Positions 1 through 8,671 of a stretch of 57,962 nt of DNA are shown here, piece by piece. Source of the DNA: Levilactobacillus acidifarinae DSM 19394 = JCM 15949 (lineage in GTDB: Bacteria > Bacillota > Bacilli > Lactobacillales > Lactobacillaceae); contig NZ_AZDV01000003.1 in the NCBI RefSeq assembly GCF_001434835.1, positions 231,654 through 289,615 of the forward strand, read 5' to 3'. The first letter of the stretch is position 1. Each line of letters starts with the position of its first letter. The notes beneath the pieces were generated by a model, which was not told the origin of the DNA, made no database searches, and saw nothing but the letters and a program-made list of their open reading frames with translations. Both the position numbers and the translations under genes were made by a program.

Positions 1-983
1 CGATAGTGTTGAATCCATTTGTAACCGTTCGTATCGCTTCCATTCACAAAAGTATAAACGTCCGTATCTGTAGCACTGACAATGGCTGTCACCTTATTCA
101 CCCCGAGCGAATTTATTGAAACTGTATTGCCGTTATAATCCACTTTGTAACACGAGCGGCTAGAATCTGCACCCGCTACGACAAAATAAACAAAACGTCC
201 ATCCCCCCATACGCCCTGATTATCATCAGGACGTAAAGAAATGGTCCTTACCTTAGCCAATACCGTTCCGTTTAATTCATAAATTTGAACATTTGAACTA
301 CCAAAAACAAAATAATGATTTTTCACAACTGCAACCCCAACAGCTGTATTCTGCCCCCCAGTATCAATAGAAGTAACAGTAGCAAGCGTTCTGGAATTTA
401 GTAATACTAAGTGGTCATTTGTTGGTAGTGCCAACACGTTATCACTGTATACTACATTATAAATTGTTGACCCAAGTGCTACATCTTTGGCAACGGATAA
501 ATCGTCATTTATCAACCTGATCTCAGATCCACTATCAGTAACAACGAATTGGTTTTGAGAAGGAATGAAAGTTTCAACGTTTAAGTGGCTACTATTAGTT
601 ACCCCTTTTACTGCAATCTGTGTGCCTGAACTAGTAAATTTATACAGGTAGTTTTCTTTAGGAAAGACAATATTTCCCTGTGAATCAATAGCAGGAAGCA
701 TTGGTGACTGAGAACCATAGTCCAAAATATTTACCACGCCATAAGGAGCCCCCGTTCCCAATGTTAATCGTTGCAGTGCTGTTAACCCACTGATATAGAT
801 ATATTTATTATCAGGAGTTACCGTAGCTTGCAGTCCATAAGTGGCCACAGTTAGTGTCTCTACTAACTGAAATTGCTTACGCGTTAGCCAATAGATTCGA
901 TTAGTTTCGTAATACGCAGTAGCCGTTGTGCCCTTATTCCGAATCATACGATCAAATTTTGAACCATTATATAAAATTGTCAT
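1..983 (-). CDS. Phage tail-associated protein with beta-propeller-like repeats (partial)
   Basis: An open frame of 327 codons starts at ATG 983-981 and runs off the left edge. The ribosome-binding site (AAGGA) lies in the last codons of the tail fibre gene. The translation has no recognised catalytic motif. It is made of short repeating units of about 40 residues rich in beta-strand patterns, each with a hydrophobic stretch followed by an NG or DG turn, such as TPDNKYIYIS, DNVLALPTNDH and KNHYFVFGSS. This resembles propeller (WD40 or quinoprotein-like) domains. Position directly after the fibre gene suggests a receptor-binding or fibre-tip accessory protein. That role is inference; the C-terminus is unseen. 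Confidence 0.7.
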   Translation of the reverse strand, partial: MTILYNGSKFDRMIRNKGTTATAYYETNRIYWLTRKQFQLVETLTVATYGLQATVTPDNKYIYISGLTALQRLTLGTGAPYGVVNILDYGSQSPMLPAIDSQGNIVFPKENYLYKFTSSGTQIAVKGVTNSSHLNVETFIPSQNQFVVTDSGSEIRLINDDLSVAKDVALGSTIYNVVYSDNVLALPTNDHLVLLNSRTLATVTSIDTGGQNTAVGVAVVKNHYFVFGSSNVQIYELNGTVLAKVRTISLRPDDNQGVWGDGRFVYFVVAGADSSRSCYKVDYNGNTVSINSLGVNKVTAIVSATDTDVYTFVNGSDTNGYKWIQHY

Positions 984-987
984 GGCA

Positions 988-3258
988 TCATTCCTTCGTA
1001 ACCCAGAGGTGTAGTTTATCGTTTGCTGACTTGGCCTTCGCAGTGGCTTCATCCGCGACGGTGTTAATCAGTGGCGTGCCGTCGATAGTTAAGCCGTTCG
1101 TCGGGTCAACATTAATCAAGTGCCCGTTTATTTTGACGCCATTGACAAAGTTGTGGACCTTTGCCACATTTCCACTGGTCGGGTCAGACTGGACTGGGGC
1201 ATAGGTGTTGCTGTTTACCGTGATAGTTCCGTTAGTATTACCGGTTACAAAATGCTTCCAGCCACCCCACTGTGGGACACCACCACTATAAATTCCAAAA
1301 TAGTGAGAACCAGTCAAACTATAAATATCGACTTGTTTCTCATTTCCACCGTTCCAGCTCGTGGAAACTACTTTTCCCCAACTTGGGTCAACCCCCGTTG
1401 GAAGACTCTTTGGAGTCGCCCCCCGGTAGTAGTAAGTTCCATCATCTAAATTAAGAATGTCATCATTAGCAGTTAGGGTGCGCTGATAAAGTACCCCACT
1501 GTTTTCAAGGGCACTTACCGATGCCATTTCGGTCCAAGGGGTAAAGACAATGCCGTTAACACTATGCCATCCTCGTACCCATACCCGGCCCGTATTTGAG
1601 TCAATCAGGGTTTGTGTCCCATTGGAGCCTGCAATTTGTTTAACTACTAGAGACATCCATTGATTGCCGCTTAGCCCGCTTGGAAGATGGGTTACCGTAA
1701 CGCCGTTTAGCATATAGAACCCAGTCGTCATTAAAGCATTCAAATCACTACCGGTATTTAAAATCATTGAATTCGGTGCCCGCCATCCACTCCAGTGAGC
1801 CGGAGAACCCAAATAGGTATTGATTTGCTCATGACCGTTTACATCAAACCAGCGTAAAAAACGATTACCATTATCAAAGACCTGAACCCAACCCCATGTA
1901 ATCCCCGGAATACCGTTTTTTGGAGCCGTTCCAACGATTGGATAGACCCCTGGGCCAAGATTGAAAACATCATCATTTCCGGTAAGATTACGCCCCAGCA
2001 GGGAGCTTGGCGCAATGTCATCAAAAGTAGCAAGATGTTTCCATGTAACGATAGTTCCGTTCTGAACGACGACCGAATATGAGCTGAAATTGTCGCCTTG
2101 GTTTGAGTGGAAGGTGCCACTAGCGAATCCTCCGCCGTTGGAGTGCAAAATCCCCCGGATTGAATCCTTGGACGGATTATTAATGGCGCCGTTTTGAATA
2201 TAGGCGCTGTAAAAACCAGCCTTTTGTGACATTGCAATAAGTGACGTATTTACATCAGTTTTACCATCAGCAGTGACCCCCATGATGTGGGATTCAACCG
2301 CGCGTTTCCATCCGGTATCGCTCGTAGGCGAAATAGCCCGAAAGACCGAATCCCCGGCAACGCTGACACCGCTGGCATAAAAATAGCCCGCGCCCTCTGA
2401 TGTAAGCATTGAATCTACGACGCTTAGAGGTTGACCATCAATAGTAGTCGAAGTTTTGTCATCGCGAACAAAGTAAACTCCTGGTTTAGCGAACTGAGCC
2501 TTCACATAAGTGGCATAATCTGAACCGGTTGGGACCGTACCGGCAGTATAAGACCCGGCACCAAACATCGCCTGTTTCTGCCAGTTAGCAGTATCGGTCA
2601 CATTAACCTTTGCCTCGCCAACTGTGTCCACATCCTTGGTGGTGGCCATCGCGTTCCCCTGTCCGTCCGTGGCGCCCTGCTCGAAAGTCTGCTTAGTGGA
2701 AAATTTATTATCCACATTGGTCTTGGCTACATCGGCCAAATCACTATCGATAATAACTTGAACGTCAGTCTTTAATTTATCCAAATCCTCAGCCAAGGCG
2801 TAGGCTACATTGGCTAATTTAAAATCGGCTGGACGATCAGCCTGATAAGCTTGTGTAATCGCCACAGTTAAACTATACAAAGTATCCTTAAAAGCGGTAA
2901 TCACTGCTCCAGATCCATCAGCAACAGCAATCGTCATTAATTTGCTATCGGTATCTCCCTCAATATGGGCCATGATTCCGATAGCGTTAATGTGAAAGTC
3001 TTGGTCTACTGTGAGTTTTTCAGTTTTATTTGCCAATACAGCCTTAACGGTGAATGTATTGCCCAGGGTGGATTTTGAGTTAATCGGATACATCAATGGA
3101 CTACTAAATAAATCTACTGTGCTTTTCGTTAAGTCCGTTTCTCCTGATAGGTCTGCTTCAGTAATTAGAAAATCATCAAAAATAATAGCCTTTTCAGCCT
3201 TATCCGCACTTGCAATCGTTGCCGTACCGATATCAGTCATACTTGATTTATAATTCAT
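988..3258 (-). CDS. Phage tail fibre protein with pyocin-knob-like repeats
   Basis: This 756-residue protein is the distal host-recognition fibre attached to the baseplate. Residues 1-150 resemble the N-terminal domain of tail-collar fibres that plugs into the baseplate. A helical linker follows. From about residue 245 there are several units ending in aromatic patterns such as WSGWRAPN, FTPWTEMA and WGGWKHFV, typical of pyocin-knob repeats. Two of them (about 425-490 and 600-670) share RxLTxNDDxxNL and look like a tandem duplication. The start at 3258 has a good GGAAAGGAGTG site 9 bases upstream. It follows the XkdU-like gene by 15 bases. Family assignment is firm at the level of tail fibre; the receptor is unknown. 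Confidence 0.85.
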   Translation of the reverse strand: MNYKSSMTDIGTATIASADKAEKAIIFDDFLITEADLSGETDLTKSTVDLFSSPLMYPINSKSTLGNTFTVKAVLANKTEKLTVDQDFHINAIGIMAHIEGDTDSKLMTIAVADGSGAVITAFKDTLYSLTVAITQAYQADRPADFKLANVAYALAEDLDKLKTDVQVIIDSDLADVAKTNVDNKFSTKQTFEQGATDGQGNAMATTKDVDTVGEAKVNVTDTANWQKQAMFGAGSYTAGTVPTGSDYATYVKAQFAKPGVYFVRDDKTSTTIDGQPLSVVDSMLTSEGAGYFYASGVSVAGDSVFRAISPTSDTGWKRAVESHIMGVTADGKTDVNTSLIAMSQKAGFYSAYIQNGAINNPSKDSIRGILHSNGGGFASGTFHSNQGDNFSSYSVVVQNGTIVTWKHLATFDDIAPSSLLGRNLTGNDDVFNLGPGVYPIVGTAPKNGIPGITWGWVQVFDNGNRFLRWFDVNGHEQINTYLGSPAHWSGWRAPNSMILNTGSDLNALMTTGFYMLNGVTVTHLPSGLSGNQWMSLVVKQIAGSNGTQTLIDSNTGRVWVRGWHSVNGIVFTPWTEMASVSALENSGVLYQRTLTANDDILNLDDGTYYYRGATPKSLPTGVDPSWGKVVSTSWNGGNEKQVDIYSLTGSHYFGIYSGGVPQWGGWKHFVTGNTNGTITVNSNTYAPVQSDPTSGNVAKVHNFVNGVKINGHLINVDPTNGLTIDGTPLINTVADEATAKAKSANDKLHLWVTKE

Positions 3259-3273
3259 GCCTTCACTCCTTTC

Positions 3274-3885
3274 CTAATTTCCCACAATCGCAAGCTCTTC
3301 ATTAATCTGTACGCAAGTCGAAACACCAGTATCTACGTGGATACTAGTGATTAAAGATACTTGCGATAGTGTTACCCCTAAGACCAGCGAGTTTTGAAGT
3401 TCCTTCATAAAAAGTTGAATCAATTCAGGATGCCCTACATCGTCCAATGGCAAGTTCTTAACTGAAACATGAAACGGTTCTCCTACAGCAGTCCCGTCAT
3501 CATTAATTTGATAATCATTTTTGACCTGAAATTCGTGCGGATCCACGTCAAAGGCCTGTGAGATAATTCGAATCAGCTCGTTTGGGGTCCCCTGACTGGT
3601 CCGATTAATCGAGCGTAATTTTAATAGGAAGCGATACACTTCATCAGATTTACCCATCCGTGGGAGTTCCCAGTCATCCCCATAGTCATCGAGTTGACCA
3701 CCAACCATGTTATCCAGCGCTGTGGCCTTTTCAATGGCTAAAGAATCTTCCATGTCGTCGTACAAGAACTTATCAAAGACTCGCATCATTCGTTCTGTCG
3801 GGCTGCCCTTTGTCGTGTTGATCCGATTGGTCGGGACGGACAGAACTTCGTCTTCGTGATAAAGTTCAAACTCAGATTTAGCCAT
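3274..3885 (-). CDS. Baseplate wedge protein, XkdU/YmfQ-like (DUF2313 type)
   Basis: A 203-residue protein lying between baseplate J and the tail fibre, where PBSX-type phages carry XkdU. Members of the family link the baseplate to the fibre. The N-terminal part carries DNMVGGQLDDYGDDWELPR, typical of this family's helix that reads as total size and placement of the wedge, and the middle has a YRFLLKLRSINRTSQGTP segment. Its start overlaps the end of baseplate J by 8 bases, implying translational coupling. No catalytic residues are expected. Confidence 0.75.
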   Translation of the reverse strand: MAKSEFELYHEDEVLSVPTNRINTTKGSPTERMMRVFDKFLYDDMEDSLAIEKATALDNMVGGQLDDYGDDWELPRMGKSDEVYRFLLKLRSINRTSQGTPNELIRIISQAFDVDPHEFQVKNDYQINDDGTAVGEPFHVSVKNLPLDDVGHPELIQLFMKELQNSLVLGVTLSQVSLITSIHVDTGVSTCVQINEELAIVGN

Positions 3886-5044
3886 TGATTGTCACCTCAA
3901 TCTCATCATCACTGGTATCCCCAATGGCGAAATTATCAAGCTGAATGTCAGCTCGCTTTAAGTCATTTTCTGAAGTTCCCCACTCTAAGTTGGTGATATT
4001 GCTGACGGATTCAACATCGTAAATCACGCCAAAGAGTTGTGTGTATTTTAGCTTGTCGCCCATATTAAATTCGTCCATCCAAGCTTGAATGCTGTCGCGA
4101 ATATCCTGAATGACTTCATCGGTAGTCATCTCACCAATATCTCCTAAGTCAACGCTGATACTCATGTAAATCTGCTGCGTTGACCCAACAGAAAAGGCGA
4201 CGTGATTGACGTCGCCATTATCAAGTGGAATATCATATTTTTTATCGCCAGTTAGTGTAATTCCCAGTGCAACGTTATCGGAAATGGTCTGGGCAACCTG
4301 TTGTTCATCCCCGCCCAACACATAAAGATGGGTGGTATACGCCGGATCACCCGTAACTTGTGGTGGATTCGAATTAACAATATGCCGAACACTCCGAACA
4401 CCCACCACCTCAAATAATGCAGTCGTGATTCCGTTCGGCGTCGGCGATTTAATGGCATTTTGTGTCATGAGAACACGCCGCCGTAAACTGTAATCCGTCT
4501 CCATATCAGCACCGCCACCGGCTGCTGTTGGGTTTGTCACATCCGTAATTTCTTCGACGTAGGTTACTTGGTCAGTGATGGTGTTTGCATCACAGTTGTA
4601 TTCTTCGCCAGTCTCCTCAGCGTCAACCTTAACCGTGGCAGTTCCATCTAGGCCAATTGTAACTTCTTCCTCAGTCAGGTAGTACCGGTCTTGGTTATTA
4701 CTAAACATAGTTTCGGCATCGATGACATACCCTGCTACCCCTTTAATAAGTAGCTTCGTCGTTGCGTAGGCGGCGGCATTCCGTGAAATCCCAACATTGC
4801 TTGCTAACCGGTCCAATTGAACCCCTTCGGCCAACAGAACAAAGCGTGAGTCATACAAGTCTTGCTTGGTCAGATCAGATTCGGCCAGTTGCCGGGCCAA
4901 CGATTCGGCAAACGTTTCAACGTAGGAGCCGGTTGAGAGGTCAGCATCTGGGCCCAGGTTCTCCGCCTTCAGTAGTTCCGTTTGGATTGCCAACAACCAC
5001 TCATCATAGGTTTTCGGCTTAAATCCAGTTAGTGTCATTGGCAC
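3878..5044 (-). CDS. Baseplate J/gp47 family protein (XkdT-like)
   Basis: A 388-residue baseplate wedge subunit of contractile tails. The N-terminus carries the expected ETFAESLARQLAESD helix and the LDRLASNVGISRNAA segment seen in baseplate J proteins. The central part has the AAGGGADMETDYSLRRRV motif (GGG-D-E-x-D-x-x-R-R-R), a strong family marker. The C-terminal half is beta-rich and ends in ITING. It overlaps the next gene downstream and is separated by 18 bases from the gp25-like gene upstream, so it belongs to the same operon. Length is usual for the family. Confidence 0.92.
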   Translation of the reverse strand: MPMTLTGFKPKTYDEWLLAIQTELLKAENLGPDADLSTGSYVETFAESLARQLAESDLTKQDLYDSRFVLLAEGVQLDRLASNVGISRNAAAYATTKLLIKGVAGYVIDAETMFSNNQDRYYLTEEEVTIGLDGTATVKVDAEETGEEYNCDANTITDQVTYVEEITDVTNPTAAGGGADMETDYSLRRRVLMTQNAIKSPTPNGITTALFEVVGVRSVRHIVNSNPPQVTGDPAYTTHLYVLGGDEQQVAQTISDNVALGITLTGDKKYDIPLDNGDVNHVAFSVGSTQQIYMSISVDLGDIGEMTTDEVIQDIRDSIQAWMDEFNMGDKLKYTQLFGVIYDVESVSNITNLEWGTSENDLKRADIQLDNFAIGDTSDDEIEVTING

Positions 5045-5062
5045 TAGGTATTACCTCCCTTC

Positions 5063-5446
5063 TTAAATCCCAAAGCTGGTATCAAAATCCATGTTAGGGT
5101 CACTATTTTCGATAATTAGGTCATCATCAGCTAGTTGCAGCGCTACATGAACATAGGCCCGGCGCGTCTTATAATCTGGGGCTACGGTGACGCTCAACAC
5201 CTTGTCAATCCGGTCATCTTGCTCTAAAGCCTCGGCAATTTTATCCGCTGCTAAATCCGCATTATCATTTTCGCCAAAAAAGTCTAGCCATTCGACGCCA
5301 AAGTCAACGTCGTTCACTGCCCAACCAACCTGAGAGAGTAGTCGCATCTCTAAGGACTGCTTCAGCTCTTCAGTTCCACTCACCATCTTGGTACCATTTG
5401 TTGGATCAGGATTTCCATTGGCGTCTAGCTCTACATCTGTGCTCAC
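5063..5446 (-). CDS. Baseplate wedge protein, gp25/XkdS-like (DUF2634)
   Basis: A 127-residue protein in the XkdS position. The sequence shows GTEELKQSLEMRLLSQVGWAVN followed by DFGVEWLDFFGEN, matching the gp25-like wedge family in which a conserved E-x-R segment and an acidic middle are typical. The C-terminal half has the alternating strands seen in this fold. Overlap of 4 bases with the preceding XkdR-like gene (stop and start share ATGA-type overlap) indicates coupled translation. It is expected to be a structural wedge component without enzyme activity, despite the historic lysozyme name of the family. Confidence 0.8.
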   Translation of the reverse strand: MSTDVELDANGNPDPTNGTKMVSGTEELKQSLEMRLLSQVGWAVNDVDFGVEWLDFFGENDNADLAADKIAEALEQDDRIDKVLSVTVAPDYKTRRAYVHVALQLADDDLIIENSDPNMDFDTSFGI

Positions 5447-5805
5447 TTAATCACCCCCAAGATGATACTAGAATCGACGCTATTGGTTCGGTATGGATCC
5501 GCATGATAATCTTTGCCTTTTTTGAAGTTAGCAGTCCCTTCAGTAATAACCCCGACCAGGACTTCATCTCCTACCTTATAGCCGCGTACTTTTACACTCG
5601 TACCTTCAATTAAGGCTCCCAGGTCTAGTTGTGCAACTTTACGAACAGCCGTTTGTTTCTTGCCATCCGCCGTTAAGGCTCGCGGCTGAACCGTTAATGG
5701 CGATGTGGCAACCACTTCGGCCCTGTATAACCCTTTGAGACCACTAATCCCCAATGCAACCCGCTGATCAATCAACGGTACAAGTAAATTCTCACCGCTC
5801 TTCAT
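5443..5805 (-). CDS. Small baseplate protein, XkdR-like (DUF2577 type)
   Basis: A 120-residue protein between the hub (XkdQ-like) and the gp25-like wedge protein, the place of XkdR in PBSX-type phages. The sequence has a central OB-fold-like strand pattern, with VRGYKVGDEVLVGVITEG resembling the conserved GDxVLV region of small spike or XkdR proteins. Identification rests mainly on gene order plus this motif. It could equally be described as a small OB-fold spike-like protein. Confidence 0.65.
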   Translation of the reverse strand: MKSGENLLVPLIDQRVALGISGLKGLYRAEVVATSPLTVQPRALTADGKKQTAVRKVAQLDLGALIEGTSVKVRGYKVGDEVLVGVITEGTANFKKGKDYHADPYRTNSVDSSIILGVIK

Positions 5806-5814
5806 TTAGTCACC

Positions 5815-7113
5815 TCACTTCTTGCTTTGCCGACTCGCCCGCTTAGCTTTTACGGACTTACGCTGCTTAGCGTCCTTAGCTCGTTCATTCTTCTCTTTAA
5901 GCTTGGCCTTAGCTTTATCTTTATCAGCAGTAGCCTTCGCCTTTTTAAGCTTAGCGGCGTTTGCCTTTTTGTACGCGGCCAATGGGACAAACTGAAAAGT
6001 GACCGTACTAGAGGACGATGTATACTCGCGCTGGCCACCCAGGACAACACATTTACCCAGGTTTTTGATACCGTCATCTACGTAGACCAGGGCCCCTACA
6101 TAAATTTCCTTGCGCATCAATGACTGGGTCTCATATTTCTGACCGCCATAGGTTGCATCATCACTAGGTGTAGGGTGTGTTAGCAATCCAGTTTCTGGCG
6201 TCAGATGAAGTTTGGCTTTTTGACCGGTCGTAATCTCCCGGATATAAAGTTTTCCGTTATAAATGTAGACTGTCGTACTGGCAATATCAGCTAGCTTTTT
6301 AATGGCATTAATCGGCTTACCACTCACCGTATAGTCATTCGCGAACTTGTGATTGTAGACTAGCTTAACGGGGCCAAGCGGAATCTTAGCCTTTTTAGCA
6401 ATCGAGCGAATGGCCGTAGAAACGTAGGTACCCTTCTTAAACGACAGGTTTGCATACTTAATCTGTTTGGCATATTTGGCCTTGGAAGTTTTCTGCTTAG
6501 TCGTCTGAGTGTACTTTTTTCGCGTCTTAGCGGCGTAGGCCTTTCGCTGAGTAGCAATTTTCTTACGTTCAATCCCCCGGTCATGAGCCTTGGCATTTGG
6601 ATTATTTCGTAACCAGGTATTCAGTTCCTTGGTCTTTTTTTGGTTATATTGGCGAATCCGGTCAGTGGCACTCTTACCGCTAGCCTTTTTTCGCGTATTC
6701 TTCGTCTGCTTAACACGGACCTTAGTCACCTTACGAACTTTGAGCACATCCCCGCTGATTTCTGGAAAGTGGTTAAAGTTGACCTGTACTGTTCGGTCCA
6801 CACCATCTTGTGCCATCGGAGTAGAAGACTTGATGGTCCCCTTAGTAATCTGACCACCATTCTTTGCTGTGGCATCAGCATTATAGAAACCCGCCGTTGC
6901 TGTAATCGTTCGACCCTCTAAAAAAATGCCAAACTGATTCGGAGTCAGGTTGTACATAGTCAGCTGGTTCATATCCGGATTAATTCCTGTCGAAAATGGT
7001 GAAGTTAGCTCCATCGTGCTGTTATGTGGAGCCTTGTCCCACGAGAGGAATTCCTTACGGTGCTTTTTAGGCCAAGTCACGTAGATGCGCATGTAGCGGT
7101 GAACTAAATCCAT
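5815..7113 (-). CDS. Baseplate hub protein, XkdQ-like, with Lys-rich insertions
   Basis: A 432-residue protein at the XkdQ position, corresponding to the tail hub (gp27 or gpD-like) at the end of the tube. The N-terminal third has the usual beta-rich content with MELTSPFSTGINPDMNQ and VQVNFNHFPEISGDVL. Two strongly basic segments interrupt the fold: about residues 135-225, with many KK, RK and TK pairs, and the last 60 residues, almost entirely Lys, Ala and Arg. Between them lies the conserved hub segment ISA-like KPINAIKKLADIASTTVYIYNGKLYI. The start overlaps the stop of the upstream plug gene by one base. The basic insertions are unusual for hub proteins. Confidence 0.75.
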   Translation of the reverse strand: MDLVHRYMRIYVTWPKKHRKEFLSWDKAPHNSTMELTSPFSTGINPDMNQLTMYNLTPNQFGIFLEGRTITATAGFYNADATAKNGGQITKGTIKSSTPMAQDGVDRTVQVNFNHFPEISGDVLKVRKVTKVRVKQTKNTRKKASGKSATDRIRQYNQKKTKELNTWLRNNPNAKAHDRGIERKKIATQRKAYAAKTRKKYTQTTKQKTSKAKYAKQIKYANLSFKKGTYVSTAIRSIAKKAKIPLGPVKLVYNHKFANDYTVSGKPINAIKKLADIASTTVYIYNGKLYIREITTGQKAKLHLTPETGLLTHPTPSDDATYGGQKYETQSLMRKEIYVGALVYVDDGIKNLGKCVVLGGQREYTSSSSTVTFQFVPLAAYKKANAAKLKKAKATADKDKAKAKLKEKNERAKDAKQRKSVKAKRASRQSKK

Positions 7114-7595
7114 TATTCACCGCCCCCTTCACTGCGGATAAGGTCTAAGTCGTCTAACTCATCCAAGTCCTCATCATCGGGTTCATCCGTTTCGTCAGCG
7201 TCAAAATCCATACCGGTTTCATCCCCATCCGGGTTGAAAATGCCCTCATCGGTGTTACCTGGATCAAGTTCGCCAGGAAAGGTATCATCTTCGGCAATCC
7301 AAATATCCCTATTGACGTTAGCAAAGTTGACCACGGTTGATTTACCCGTTTCATCAATCATCACTAAATCTTCACGCGGTAAATTTTCGTCATTGACCCC
7401 TGCGAATAGGCGCTCGCCAGCAACCAACTTCTCGCTGGTGATCAGATCGTCGCCATTCTCATCCCTAAGTGTGATATAAAGCCGGTCGTTGACATGGTTG
7501 TACCAAATTTCGGCCTCGTAATCGATGCCACTAAGCGTCACGTTAAACGTTTCGGGGAGCTGGTATTTATTGAAATTAATGGTGTTCCGGTACAT
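7113..7595 (-). CDS. Baseplate plug-like protein with very acidic C-terminal tail
   Basis: A 160-residue protein between the LysM (XkdP-like) protein and the hub. Residues 1-100 match the pattern of small phage baseplate plug proteins: short beta-strands such as TFNVTLSGIDYEAEIWYN followed by LYITLRDENGDDLI and GERLF. From residue 105 on, the tail is nearly all Asp and Glu with DEPDDEDLDELDDLDL. Both neighbours are Lys-rich, so an electrostatic partner role is plausible. Family assignment is from the N-terminal pattern and gene order and is moderate. Confidence 0.6.
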   Translation of the reverse strand: MYRNTINFNKYQLPETFNVTLSGIDYEAEIWYNHVNDRLYITLRDENGDDLITSEKLVAGERLFAGVNDENLPREDLVMIDETGKSTVVNFANVNRDIWIAEDDTFPGELDPGNTDEGIFNPDGDETGMDFDADETDEPDDEDLDELDDLDLIRSEGGGE

Positions 7596-7605
7596 TAAAA
7601 TTCAC

Positions 7606-8610
7606 CTACTTTACCCGAATTTTCTTGCCAATGGGTAGCGTCTTATCAGGAAAACCGTTCCAGCTTCTGAGTTTGGCAATCGAGGTCCCAAAACTCACAT
7701 GATATCCCCAGTAAGTATCCCCTTTCTTAATGGTTAGATACTTACCGGCCTTGGGCTTAGTATCCTTTCGGGTTCCCTTGGTTGCCGTTTTTTTACCTGT
7801 GTTGGCTCCCTTATTCGTAGTCGTTTTCTTCTTCGATTTTTTGCTAATCTCACTTTTAGCCCATTTTACGTCTTGAATCGCTACTGAAACCGGAACCGCA
7901 TTATCCCGGGGAGCGTCGAAATTTGCTGCCACCGAGGTTAGAACCGAGTGGTTACTTTGGCGTTGCCCGTGATGTAACTCGATTTCAGTCCCATTAGTGG
8001 ACCAACGCTTTAGGCTATCAAACTGTTCCTTCAGACCTTTAATTTTCGAGATTAACGAACCGCCTAGCTTCCCATCGATTTGTCGTTGAACTGGGGATGT
8101 CTGCGTATAGTGATTAACGTATTGCCCTGGGGCAATGGAATTGGTGGTCAAGTCAGTCGTAACCGTTTCGCTTTCGGTCGTGTTATCGATGTAAACATAG
8201 CTGTTAACACTCCGCGGATACTTGGGGATGACAAAGGGGCGTTTAGCCTTCCAGTACCCTGGCTTATCCTTCTGCATTTTGGTAATGATTTTCTTTTTTG
8301 TATTTAGCGCTGCCTTTCGACGCTCAGCGGCCTGACTTTTCTTGAAAGTGGCCAAGTCACTTTTAGCCTTGTTGTAGGCCCCCTTAGTTTTGGTAACCTT
8401 CCCCTTAGCCTTCTTAGTTGATTTAGTAGCTTGCTTGATTTTGCCATCGAGCGAGTTTTTTTCGGCGGTAGTCTTGGCCTTAGAACGTCTCGACTTCAAG
8501 TCGCCTAGCTTCTTGTTATTAGTGGTATAGGTTGTCCGTGCCTTGTTATAAGCCGTCTTGGCTCTAGTTACCTTAGACTGATAGGACTTCAAAGTTTTCT
8601 TTTTCGCCAT
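7606..8610 (-). CDS. LysM-domain tail protein, XkdP-like, with basic coiled-coil N-terminus
   Basis: A 334-residue protein downstream of the tape measure gene, where PBSX-like phages encode XkdP, a LysM-bearing chaperone or hub-linking protein. Residues 1-140 form a Lys- and Ala-rich coiled coil. Residues 150-240 hold a beta-rich core (SVNSYVYIDNTTESETV). The C-terminus, about 285-334, is a LysM domain: YLTIKKGDTYWGYHVSFGTS followed by LRSWNGFPDKTLPIGKKI. The long basic leader is not common in XkdP, whose usual length is nearer 220. RBS AGGAGGTAGTCCT is good. Confidence 0.75.
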   Translation of the reverse strand: MAKKKTLKSYQSKVTRAKTAYNKARTTYTTNNKKLGDLKSRRSKAKTTAEKNSLDGKIKQATKSTKKAKGKVTKTKGAYNKAKSDLATFKKSQAAERRKAALNTKKKIITKMQKDKPGYWKAKRPFVIPKYPRSVNSYVYIDNTTESETVTTDLTTNSIAPGQYVNHYTQTSPVQRQIDGKLGGSLISKIKGLKEQFDSLKRWSTNGTEIELHHGQRQSNHSVLTSVAANFDAPRDNAVPVSVAIQDVKWAKSEISKKSKKKTTTNKGANTGKKTATKGTRKDTKPKAGKYLTIKKGDTYWGYHVSFGTSIAKLRSWNGFPDKTLPIGKKIRVK

Positions 8611-8642
8611 AGGACTACCTCCTCTTAATTTTTCTATGTAAA

Positions 8643-8666
8643 AGGCCTCCCATCGCTGAGAGGCCT
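8643..8666 (-). terminator. Hairpin between tape measure and XkdP-like genes
   Basis: An inverted repeat AGGCCTC / GAGGCCT (7 bp, 10-base loop) lies in the 61-base gap between the tape measure stop and the next gene. On the leftward strand a short TTTTAC run follows. It may be a weak terminator or attenuator that lowers expression of baseplate genes below the tape measure, or an mRNA-end stabiliser. Because essential genes follow, it cannot be fully efficient. Confidence 0.45.
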
Positions 8667-8671
8667 GTTTT

